This document shows, piece after piece, positions 51,111 to 63,300 of a stretch of DNA of 64,000 nucleotides. This DNA is from Calliopsis andreniformis (taxonomy: Eukaryota; Arthropoda; Insecta; Hymenoptera; Andrenidae): NCBI RefSeq assembly GCF_051401765.1, contig NW_027480429.1:13892157-13956156 (forward strand), read 5' to 3'. How positions within the stretch are numbered: position 1 is the first letter of the stretch; each line of letters opens with the position of its first letter. Under the pieces are notes generated by a model. The model did not search any database. It was not told the origin of the DNA and saw nothing but the letters and a program-made list of their open reading frames with translations. A program made the position numbers and the translations under genes.

Positions 51111-52420
51111 AGTCAACTCCCGAAGCATAAAATACTAAATAGATAGAACAGTTTTTCCATCGTATAAAACGAATAATTGCTACCGGTGTGAAAGTTATGG
51201 TCATTTCGCCGTTCCGGGCAACCTAGGCATCACTCTAGGGCGTTCCTCCACCAGGTCGAATAGTTAGGGCCTTAGAAGTCAACGCCAGAAGCATAAAATA
51301 CAGAATAAATAAAACAGTTTTTCCATCGTATAAAACGAATAATTGCAACCAGTGTGGAAGTTATGGTCATTTCTACGTTCCGGGCAACCTAGGCTTCACT
51401 CTAGGGCGCTGCTCGACCAGATCGAATAGCTAGGGCCTTAGAAGTCAACGCCTGAAGTATAAAATACAATAAAGATGCAAAAGATTTTCCATCGTATAAC
51501 AGGAATAACTGCAAACAGTGTGAAAGTACTGGTCATTTCTACGTTCCGGGTAACCTAGGTATTACTTTAGGGCGTTGCTCCACCAGATCGAGTAGCTAAT
51601 GACTTAGAATTCAACGCCATAAGAATAAAATACAATATAAATATAACAGTTTTTCCATTGTATCAAACGAATAATAACAACCTGTGTGAAAGTTATTGTC
51701 ATTTCAACGTTCCGGGCAATCTAGGCTTCACTCTAGGGCGTTGCTCCACCAGGTCAATCAGTTAGGGCCTTAGAAGTCAACGCCCGAAGCATAAAATGCA
51801 AAATAATTAGAACTGTTTTTCCATTGCATAAAACGAATAATTGCTACCAGTGTAAAAGTTATGGTCATTTCTACGTTCCGGGCAACCTAGGCTTCACCCT
51901 AGGGCGTTTTTCCATCAGATCGAATAGTTAGGTCCTTAGAAGTCAACGCCAGAAGCATTAAATACAAAATAAATAGAACAGTTTTTCCACTGTATAAAAC
52001 GAATAATTGCTGCCAGTGTAAAAGTTATGGTCATTTCTACGTTCCGGGCAACCTAGGCTGCACTCTAGGGCGTTGCTCCACCATATCGAATAGTTAGGGC
52101 CTTAGAAGTCAACGCCCGAAGCATAAAATACAAAGTAAATAGAACAGTTTTTGCATCGTATAAAACGAATAATCGCAACCAGTATGAAAGTTATGGTCAT
52201 TTCTACTTTCTGGGCAACCTAGGCTTCACCATAGGACGTTGCACCACCAGATCGAATAGTTAGGGCCTTAGAAATCAACGCCAGAAGCATAAAATACAAT
52301 AAAGATGCAACAGTCTTCCCATCGTAAAGCAGGAATAATTGCAACCAGTGTGAAGGTAATGGTCTTTTCTACGTTCCGGGCAACCTAGGCTTCACTCTAG
52401 GGCGGTGCTCCACCAGATCG

Positions 52421-54431
52421 AATAGTTAGGCCCTAAGAAGTCAACGCCAGAAGCATAAAATGCAATAAAAGTACAACAGTTTTTCCATCGTATAACAGGA
52501 ATGATTCCAACCAGTTTGAAAATGATGGTCATTTCTACGTTCCGGGCAACCTAGGTTTCACTCTAGGGCGTCGCTCCAATAGATCGAATGGCTAGGGACT
52601 TAGAATTCAACGCCAGAAGGATAAAATACAATATATGTACAACAGTGTTTTCATCGTATAAAACGAATAATTGCAAACATTGCGAAAGTTATGGTCATTT
52701 CTACTTTCCGGGCATCCTAGGCTTCACTCTAGGGCGTTGCCCCACCACACTGAATAGTTAGGGCGTTAGAAGTCAACGCCCGAAGCATAAAATGCAATAA
52801 AAAGACAACAGTTTTTCGATAGTATAACAGGAATAATTCCAACCAGTTTGAAAGTAATGGTCATTTCTACGTTCCGGGCAACCTAGGCTCCACTCTAGGG
52901 CGTAGCTCCACCAAATCGAATAGCTAGGGACTTAGAAGTCAACGCCAGAAGCATAAAATACAATAAAGATGCAAAAGATTTTCCATCGTATAACAGGAAT
53001 AACTGCAAACAGTGTGAAAGTACTGGTCATTTCTACGTTCCGGGTAACCTAGGTATCACTTTAGGGCGTTGCTCCACCAGACCGAGTAGCTAGTGACTTA
53101 GAATTCAACGCCATAAGAATAAAATACAATATAAATATAACAGTTTTTCCATTGTATCAAACGAATAATAACAACCTGTGTGAAAGTTATGGTCATTTCA
53201 ACGTTCCGGGCAATCTAGGCTTCACTCTAGAGCGTTGCTCCACCAGTTCAATCAGTTAGGGCCTTAGAAGTCAACACCCGAAGCATAAAATGCAAAATAA
53301 TTAGAACAGTTTTTCCATTGCATAAAACGAATAATTGCTACCAGTGTAAAAGTTATGGTCATTTCTACGTTCCGGGCAACCTAGGCTTCACCCTAGGGCG
53401 TTTTTCCATCAGATCGAATAGTTAGGTCCTTAGAAGTCAACGCCAGAAGCATTAAATACAAAGTAAATAGAACAGTTTTTCCATTGTATAAAACGAATAA
53501 TTGCTGCCAGTGTAAAAGTTATGGTCATTTCTACGTTCCGGGCAACCTAGGCTGCACTCTAGGGCGTTGCTCCACCATATCGAATAGTTAGGGCCTTAGA
53601 AGTCAACGCCCGAAGCATAAAATACAAAGTAAATAGAACAGTTTTTGCATCGTATAAAACGAATAATCGCAACCAGTATGAAAGTTATGGTCATTTCTAC
53701 TTTCTGGGCAACCTAGGCTTCACCATAGGGCGTTGCACCACCAGATCGAATAGTTAGGGCCTTAGAAATCAACGCCAGAAGCATAAAATACAATAAAGAT
53801 GCAACAGTCTTCCCATCGTAAAGCAGGAATAATTGCAACCAGTGTGAAGGTAATGGTCTTTTCTACGTTCCGGGCAACCTAGGCTTCACTCTAGGGCGGT
53901 GCTCCACCAGATCAAATAGTTAGGGCCTAAGAAGTCAACGCCACAAGCATAAAATACAACATAAATACAACAGATTTTCCATCGTATATAATGTATATTT
54001 GCAAACAGTGTGAAAGTAATGGTGATTTCTACGTACAGGGCAACTTAGGCTCCGCTCTCGGGCGTTGCTCCACCAAACCGAATAGGTAGGGCCTTAGAAG
54101 TCAACGCCAGAAGCATAAAATACAATAAAGATGCAAAAGTTTTTCCACCGTATAACAGGAATAACTGCAAACAGTGTGAAGGTAATGGTCATTTCCATGT
54201 TCCGGGCTACCTAGTCTTCACTCTAGGGCGTTGTTGAACCAGATCGAACAGTTAGGGCCTAAGAAGTCAACGCCAGAAGCATAAAATACAATATAAATAT
54301 AACAGTTTTTCCATCGTATAAAACGAATGATAGCAACCAGTGTGAAAGTTATGGTCATTTCTACGTTCCGGGCAACCTAGGCTTCACTCTAGGGTGTTAT
54401 GCCACCAGATCGAATAGTTAGGGCCTTAGAA
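52421..54431 (+). repeat. 12-monomer block, copy B (offset 3321)
   Basis: Copy of 49100-51110. Its left join is at about 52404-52420, where GGGCGGTGCTCCACCAGATC is followed by GAATAGTTAGGCCC in place of the usual AAATAGTTAGGGCC. Its right part overlaps the start of the 10129-offset block, so two rounds of copying overlap here. Confidence 0.84.
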
Positions 54432-57400
54432 GTCAACTCCCGAAGCATAAAATACAGAATAAATAAAACAGTTTTTCCATCGTATAAAACGAATAATTGC
54501 AACCAGTGTGGAAGTTATGGTCATTTCTACGTTCCGGGCAACCTAGGCGTCACTCTAGGGCGTTGCTCCACCAGGTCGAATAGTTAGGGCCTTAGAAGTC
54601 AACGCCAGAAGCATAAAATACAGAATAAATAGAACAGTTTTTCCATCGTATAAAACGAATAATTGCAACCAGTGTGGAAGTTATGGTCATTTCTACGTTC
54701 CGGGCAACCTAGGCTTCACTCTAGGGCGCTGCTCGACCAGATCGAATAGCTAGGGCCTTAGAAGTCAACGCCTGAAGTATAAAATACAATAAAGATGCAA
54801 AAGATTTTCCATCGTATAACAGGACTAACTGCAAACAGTGTGAAAGTACTGGTCATTTCTACGTTCCGGGTAACCTAGGTATTACTTTAGGGCGTTGCTC
54901 CACCAGATCGAGTAGCTAGTGACTTAGAATTCAACGCCATAAGAATAAAATACAATATAAATGTAACAGTTTTTCCATTGTATCAAACGAATAATAACAA
55001 CCTGTGTGAAAGTTATTGTCATTTCGACGTTCCGGGCAATCTAGGCTTCACTCTAGGGCGTTGCTCCACCAGGTCAATCAGTTAGGGCCTTAGAAGTCAA
55101 CGCCCGAAGCATAAAATGCAAAATAATTAGAACTGTTTTTCCATTGCATAAAACGAATAATTGCTACCCGTGTAAAAGTTATGGTCATTTCTACGTCCCG
55201 GGCAACCTAGGCTTCACCCTAGGGCGTTTTTCCATCAGATCGAATAGTTAGGTCCTTAGAAGTCAACGCCAGAAGCATTAAATACAAAATAAATAGAACA
55301 GTTTTTCCACTGTATAAAACGAATAATTGCTGCCAGTGTAAAGGTTATGGTCATTTCTACGTTCCGGGCAACCTAGGCTGCACTCTAGGGCGTTGCTCCA
55401 CCATATCGAATAGTTAGGGCCTTAGAAGTCAACGCCCGAAGCATAAAATACAAAGTAAATAGAACAGTTTTTGCATCGTATAAAACGAATAATCGCAACC
55501 AGTATGAAAGTTATGGTCATTTCTACGTTCTGGGCAACCTACGCTTCACCATAGGACGTTGCACCACCAGATCGAATAGTTAGGGCCTTAGAAATCAACG
55601 CCAGAAGCATAAAATACAATAAAGATGCAACAGTCTTCCCATCGTAAAGCAGGAATAATTGCAACCAGTGTGAAGGTAATGGTCTTTTCTACGTTCCGGG
55701 CAACCTAGGCTTCACTCTAGGGCGGTGCTCCACCAGATCAAATAGTTAGGGCCTAAGAAGTCAACGCCACAAGCATAAAATACAACATAAATACAACAGA
55801 TTTTCCATCGTATATAATGTATATTTGCAAACAGTGTGAAAGTAATGGTGATTTCTACGTACAGGGCAACTTAGGCTCCGCTCTCGGGCGTTGCTCCACC
55901 AAACCGAATAGGTAGGGCCTTAGAAGTCAACGCCAGAAGCATAAAATACAATAAAGATGCAAAAGTTTTTCCACCGTATAACAGGAATAACTGCAAACAG
56001 TGTGAAGGTAATGGTCATTTCCATGTTCCGGGCTACCTTAGTCTTCACTCTAGGGCGTTGTTGAACCAGATCGAACAGTTAGGGCCTAAGAAGTCAACGC
56101 CAGAAGCATAAAATACAATATAAATATAACAGTTTTTCCATCGTATAAAACAAATGATAGCAACCAGTGTGAAAGTTATGGTCATTTCTACGTTCCGGGC
56201 AACCTAGGCTTCACTCTAGGGTGTTATGCCACCAGATCGAATAGTTAGGTCCTTAGAAGTCAACTCCCGAAGCATAAAATACAAAATAAATAAAACAGTT
56301 TTTCCATCGTATAAAACGAATAATTACAACCAGTATAAAAGTTAACGTCATTTCTACTTTCCGGGCAACATAGGCTTCACCCTTGGGCGTTGCACCAACA
56401 GATCGAATAGTTAGGTCCTTAGAAGTCAACGCCAGAAGCATTAAATACAAAATAAATAGAACAGTTTTTCCACTGTATAAAACGAATAATTGCTGCCAGT
56501 GTAAAAGTTATGGTCATTTCTACGTTCCGGGCAACCTAGGCTGCACTCTAGGGCGTTGCTCCACCATATCGAATAGTTAGGGCCTTAGAAGTCAACGCCC
56601 GAAGCATAAAATACAAAGTAAATAGAACAGTTTTTGCATCGCATAAAACGAATAATCGCAACCAGTATGAAAGTTATGGTCATTTCTACTTTCTGGGCAA
56701 CCTACGCTTCACCATAGGACGTTGCACCACCAGATCGAATAGTTAGGGCCTTAGAAATCAACGCCAGAAGCATAAAATACAATAAAGATGCAACAGTCTT
56801 CCCATCGTAAAGCAGGAATAATTGCAACCAGTGTGAAGGTAATGGTCTTTTCTACGTTCCGGGCAACCTAGGCTTCACTCTAGGGCGGTGCTCCACCAGA
56901 TCAAATAGTTAGGGCCTAAGAAGTCAACGCCACAAGCATAAAATACAACATAAATACAACAGATTTTCCATCGTATATAATGTATATTTGCAAACAGTGT
57001 GAAAGTAATGGTGATTTCTACGTACAGGGCAACTTAGGCTCCGCTCTCGGGCGTTGCTCCACCAAACCGAATAGGTAGGGCCTTAGAAGTCAACGCCAGA
57101 AGCATAAAATACAATAAAGATGCAAAAGTTTTTCCACCGTATAACAGGAATAACTGCAAACAGTGTGAAGGTAATGGTCATTTCCATGTTCCGGGCTACC
57201 TTAGTCTTCACTCTAGGGCGTTGTTGAACCAGATCGAACAGTTAGGGCCTAAGAAGTCAACGCCAGAAGCATAAAATACAATATAAATATAACAGTTTTT
57301 CCATCGTATAAAACGAATGATAGCAACCAGTGTGAAAGTTATGGTCATTTCTACGTTCCGGGCAACCTAGGCTTCACTCTAGGGTGTTATGCCACCAGAT

Positions 57401-57829
57401 GGAATAGTTAGGTCCTTAGAAGTCAACTCCCGAAGCATAAAATACTAAATAGATAGAACAGTTTTTCCATCGTATAAAACGAATAATTGCTACCGGTGTG
57501 AAAGTTATGGTCATTTCGCCGTTCCGGGCAACCTAGGCATCACTCTAGGGCGTTTCTCCACCAGGTCGAATAGTTAGGGCCTTAGAAGTCAACGCCAGAA
57601 GCATAAAATACAGAATAAATAAAACAGTTTTTCCATCGTATAAAACGAATAATTGCAACCAGTGTGGAAGTTATGGTCATTTCTACGTTCCGGGCAACCT
57701 AGGCTTCACTCTAGGGCGCTGCTCGACCAGATCGAATAGCTAGGGCCTTAGAAGTCAACGCCTGAAGTATAAAATACAATAAAGATGCAAAAGATTTTCC
57801 ATCGTATAACAGGAATAACTGCAAACAGT
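53310..57829 (+). repeat. 27-monomer block, copy B (offset 10129)
   Basis: Copy of 43181-47700. After about 57830 it continues as monomers matching 49720-49960 and 53050-53270. It is thus a mosaic of at least two source blocks, joined in phase. Confidence 0.85.
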
Positions 57830-58209
57830 GTGAAAGTACTGGTCATTTCTACGTTCCGGGTAACCTAGGTATCACTTTAGGGCGTTGCTCCACCAGACCG
57901 AGTAGCTAGTGACTTAGAATTCAACGCCATAAGAATAAAATACAATATAAATATAACAGTTTTTCCATTGTATCAAACGAATAATAACAACCTGTGTGAA
58001 AGTTATGGTCATTTCAACGTTCCGGGCAATCGAGGCTTCACACTAGAGCGTTGCTCCACCAGTTCAATCAGTTAGGGCCTTAGAAGTCAACACCCGAAGC
58101 ATAAAATGCAAAATAATTAGAACAGTTTTTCCATTGCATAAAACGAATAATTGCTACCAGTGTAAAAGTTATGGTCATTTCTACGTTCCGGGCAACCTAG
58201 GCTTCACCC
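55220..58209 (+). repeat. 18-monomer HOR (2990 bp), unit 1
   Basis: Made of alternating 7- and 11-monomer steps. GGCTCCGCTCTCGGG lies at 55874, 57037, 58864 and 60027, with steps of 1163, 1827 and 1163 bp. Bases 55220-57340 match 58210-60330 closely. The third heptamer-like step is lost after 60330. Confidence 0.86.
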
Positions 58210-60330
58210 TAGGGCGTTTTTCCATCAGATCGAATAGTTAGGTCCTTAGAAGTCAACGCCAGAAGCATTAAATACAAAATAAATAGAACAGTTTTTCCAC
58301 TGTATAAAACGAATAATTGCTGCCAGTGTAAAGGTTATGGTCATTTCTACGTTCCGGGCAACCTAGGCTGCACTCTAGGGCGTTGCTCCACCATATCGAA
58401 TAGTTAGGGCCTTAGAAGTCAACGCCCGAAGCATAAAATACAAAGTAAATAGAACAGTTTTTGCATCGTATAAAACGAATAATCGCAACCAGTATGAAAG
58501 TTATGGTCATTTCTACTTTCTGGGCAACCTACGCTTCACCATAGGACGTTGCACCACCAGATCGAATAGTTAGGGCCTTAGAAATCAACGCCAGAAGCAT
58601 AAAATACAATAAAGATGCAACAGTCTTCCCATCGTAAAGCAGGAATAATTGCAACCAGTGTGAAGGTAATGGTCTTTTCTACGTTCCGGGCAACCTAGGC
58701 TTCACTCTAGGGCGGTGCTCCACCAGATCAAATAGTTAGGGCCTAAGAAGTCAACGCCACAAGCATAAAATACAACATAAATACAACAGATTTTCCATCG
58801 TATATAATGTATATTTGCAAACAGTGTGAAAGTAATGGTGATTTCTACGTACAGGGCAACTTAGGCTCCGCTCTCGGGCGTTGCTCCACCAAACCGAATA
58901 GGTAGGGCCTTAGAAGTCAACGCCAGAAGCATAAAATACAATAAAGATGCAAAAGTTTTTCCACCGTATAACAGGAATAACTGCAAACAGTGTGAAGGTA
59001 ATGGTCATTTCCATGTTCCGGGCTACCTTAGTCTTCACTCTAGGGCGTTGTTGAACCAGATCGAACAGTTAGGGCCTAAGAAGTCAACGCCAGAAGCATA
59101 AAATACAATATAAATATAACAGTTTTTCCATCGTATAAAACGAATGATAGCAACCAGTGTGAAAGTTATGGTCATTTCTACGTTCCGGGCAACCTAGGCT
59201 TCACTCTAGGGTGTTATGCCACCAGATCGAATAGTTAGGTCCTTAGAAGTCAACTCCCGAAGCATAAAATACAAAATAAATAAAACAGTTTTTCCATCGT
59301 ATAAAACGAATAATTACAACCAGTATAAAAGTTAACGTCATTTCTACTTTCCGGGCAACATAGGCTTCACCCTTGGGCGTTGCACCAACAGATCGAATAG
59401 TTAGGTCCTTAGAAGTCAACGCCAGAAGCATTAAATACAAAATAAATAGAACAGTTTTTCCACTGTATAAAACGAATAATTGCTGCCAGTGTAAAAGTTA
59501 TGGTCATTTCTACGTTCCGGGCAACCTAGGCTGCACTCTAGGGCGTTGCTCCACCATATCGAATAGTTAGGGCCTTAGAAGTCAACGCCCGAAGCATAAA
59601 ATACAAAGTAAATAGAACAGTTTTTGCATCGTATAAAACGAATAATCGCAACCAGTATGAAAGTTATGGTCATTTCTACTTTCTGGGCAACCTACGCTTC
59701 ACCATAGGACGTTGCACCACCAGATCGAATAGTTAGGGCCTTAGAAATCAACGCCAGAAGCATAAAATACAATAAAGATGCAACAGTCTTCCCATCGTAA
59801 AGCAGGAATAATTGCAACCAGTGTGAAGGTAATGGTCTTTTCTACGTTCCGGGCAACCTAGGCTTCACTCTAGGGCGGTGCTCCACCAGATCAAATAGTT
59901 AGGGCCTAAGAAGTCAACGCCACAAGCATAAAATACAACATAAATACAACAGATTTTCCATCGTATATAATGTATATTTGCAAACAGTGTGAAAGTAATG
60001 GTGATTTCTACGTACAGGGCAACTTAGGCTCCGCTCTCGGGCGTTGCTCCACCAAACCGAATAGGTAGGGCCTTAGAAGTCAACGCCAGAAGCATAAAAT
60101 ACAATAAAGATGCAAAAGTTTTTCCACCGTATAACAGGAATAACTGCAAACAGTGTGAAGGTAATGGTCATTTCCATGTTCCGGGCTACCTTAGTCTTCA
60201 CTCTAGGGCGTTGTTGAACCAGATCGAACAGTTAGGGCCTAAGAAGTCAACGCCAGAAGCATAAAATACAATATAAATATAACAGTTTTTCCATCGTATA
60301 AAACGAATGATAGCAACCAGTGTGAAAGTT
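58210..60330 (+). repeat. 18-monomer HOR (2990 bp), truncated unit 2
   Basis: Copy of 55220-57340 at offset 2990. It ends in a chimeric monomer at about 60303-60342, where one monomer present in the other copies is missing. Confidence 0.85.
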
Positions 60331-63300
60331 ATGGTCATTTCGCCGTTCCGGGCAACCTAGGCATCACTCTAGGGCGTTACTCTACCAGGTCGAATAGTTA
60401 GGGCCTTAGAAGTCAACGCCAGAAGCATAAAATACAGAATAAATAAAACAGTTTTTCCATCGTATAAAACGAATAATTGCAACCAGTGTGGAAGTTATGG
60501 TCATTTCTACGTTCCGGGCAACCTAGGCTTCACTCTAGGGCGCAGCTCGACCAGATCGAATAGCTAGGGCCTTAGAAGTCAACGCCTGAAGTATAAAATA
60601 CAATAAAGATGCAAAAGATTTTCCATCGTATAACAGGAATAACTGCAAACAGTGTGAAAGTACTGGTCATTTCTACGTTCCGGGTAACCTAGGTATTACT
60701 TTAGGGCGTTGCTCCACCAGATCGAGTAGCTAATGACTTAGAATTCAACGCCATAAGAATAAAATACAATATAAATATAACAGTTTTTCCATTGTATCAA
60801 ACGAATAATAACAACCTGTGTGAAAGTTATTGTCATTTCAACGTTCCGGGCAATCTAGGCTTCACTCTAGGGCGTTGCTCCACCAGATCAATCAGTTAGG
60901 GCCTTAGAAGTCAACGCCCGAAGCATAAAATGCAAAATAATTAGAACTGTTTTTCCATTGCATAAAACGAATAATTGCTACCAGTGTAAAAGTTATGGTC
61001 ATTTCTACGTCCCGGGCAACCTAGGCTTCACCCTAGGGCGTTGCACCACCGGATCGAATAGTTAGGGCCTTAGAAATCAAAGCCAGAAACATAAAATACA
61101 ATAAAGATGCAACAGTCTTTCCATCGTAAAACAGGAATAATTGCAACCAGTGTGAAGGTAATGGTCTTTTCTACGTTCCGAGCAACCTAGGCTTCACTCT
61201 AGGGCGGTGCTCCACCAGATCAAATAGTTAGGGCCTTAGAAGTCACCGCCAGAAGCATAAAATACAACATAAATGCAACAGATTTTCCATCGTATATAAT
61301 GTATATTTGCAAACAGTGTGAAAGTAATGGTGATTTCTACGTACCGGGCAACTTAGGCTCCGCTCTCGGGCGTTGCTCCACCAAACCGAATAGGTAGGGC
61401 CCTAGAAGTCAACGCCAGAAGCATAAAATACAATAAAGATGCAAAAGTTTTTCCACCGTATAACAGGAATAACTGCAAACAATGTGAAAGTAATGGTCAT
61501 TTCCATGTTCCGGGCAACCTAGTCTTCACTCTAGGGCGTTGTTGAACCTGATCGAACAGTTAGGGCCTAAGAAGTCAACGCCAGAAGCATAAAATGCAAT
61601 ATAAATATAACAGTTTTTCCATCGTATAAAACGAATGATAGCAACCAGTGTGAAAGTTATGGTCATTTCTACGTTCCGGGCAGCCTAGGCTTCACTCTAG
61701 GGCGTTGTTCCACCAGATCGAATAGTTAGACCCTAAGAAGTCAACGCCAGAAGCATAAAATGCAATAAAAAGACAACAGTTTTTCGATCGTATAACAGGA
61801 ATAATTCCAACCAGTTTGAAAGTAATGGTCATTTCTACGTTCCGGGCAACCTAGGCTCCACTCTAGGGCGTTGCACCACCAAATCGAATAGCTAGGGACT
61901 TAGAAGTCAACGCCAGAAGCACAAAATACAATAAAGATGCAAAAGATTTTCCATCGTATAACAGGAATAACTGCAAACAGTGTGAAAGTACTGGTCATTT
62001 CTACGTTGCGGGTAACCTAGGTATCACTTTAGGGCGTTGCTCCACCAGATCGAGTAGCTAGTGACTTAGAATTCAACGCCATAAGAATAAAATACAATAT
62101 AAATATAACAGTTTTTCCATTGTATCAAACGAATAATAACAACCTGTGTGAAAGTTATGGTCATTTCAACGTTCCGGGCAATCTAGGCTTCACTCTAGGG
62201 CGTTGCTCCACCAGGTCAATCAGTGAGGGCCTTAGAAGTCAACGCCCGAAGCATAAAATGCAAAATAATTAGAACAGTTTTTCCATTGCATAAAACGAAT
62301 AATTGCTACCAGTGTAAAAGTTATGGTCATTTCTACGTTCCGGGCAACCTAGGCTTCACCCTAGGGCGTTTTTCCATCAGATCGAATAGTTAGGTCCTTA
62401 GAAGTCAACGCCAGAAGCATTAAATACAAAATAAATAGAACAGTTTTTCCATTGTATAAAACGAATAATTGCTACCAGTGTAAAAGTTATGGTCATTTCT
62501 ACGTTCCGGGCAACCTAGGCTGCACTCTAGGGCGTTGCTCCACCATATCGAATAGTTAGGGCCTTAGAAGTCAACGCCCGAAGCATAAAATACAAAGTAA
62601 ATAGAACAGTTTTTGCATCGTATAAAACGAATAATCGCAACCACTATGAAAGTTATGGTCATTTATACTTTCTGGGCAACCTAGGCTTCACCCTAGGGCG
62701 TTGCACCACCAGATCGAATAGTTAGGGCCTTAGAAATCAACGCCAGAAGCATAAAATACAATAAAGATGCAACAGTCTTTCCACCGTAAAACAGGAATAA
62801 TTGCAACCAGTGTGAAGGTAATGGTCTTTTCTACGTTCCGGGCAACCTAGGCTTCACTCTAGGGCGGTGCTCCACCAGATCAAATAGTTAGGGCCTTAGA
62901 AGTCAACGCCAGAAGCATAAAATACAGAATAAATAAAACAGTTTTTCCATCGTATAAAACGAATAATTGCAACCAGTGTGGAAGTTATGGTCATTTCTAC
63001 GTTCCGGGCAACCTAGGCTTCACTCTAGGGCGCTGCTCGGCCAGATCGAATAGCTAGGGCCTTAGAAGTCAACGCCTGAAGTATAAAATACAATAAAGAT
63101 GCAAAAGATTTTCCATCGTATAACAGGAATAACTGCAAACAGTGTGAAAGTACTGGTCATTTCTACGTTCCGGGTAACCTAGGTATTACTTTAGGGCGTT
63201 GCTCCACCAGATCGAGTAGCTAATGACTTAGAATTCAACGCCATAAGAATAAAATACAATATAAATGTAACAGTTTTTCCATTGTATCAAACGAATAATA

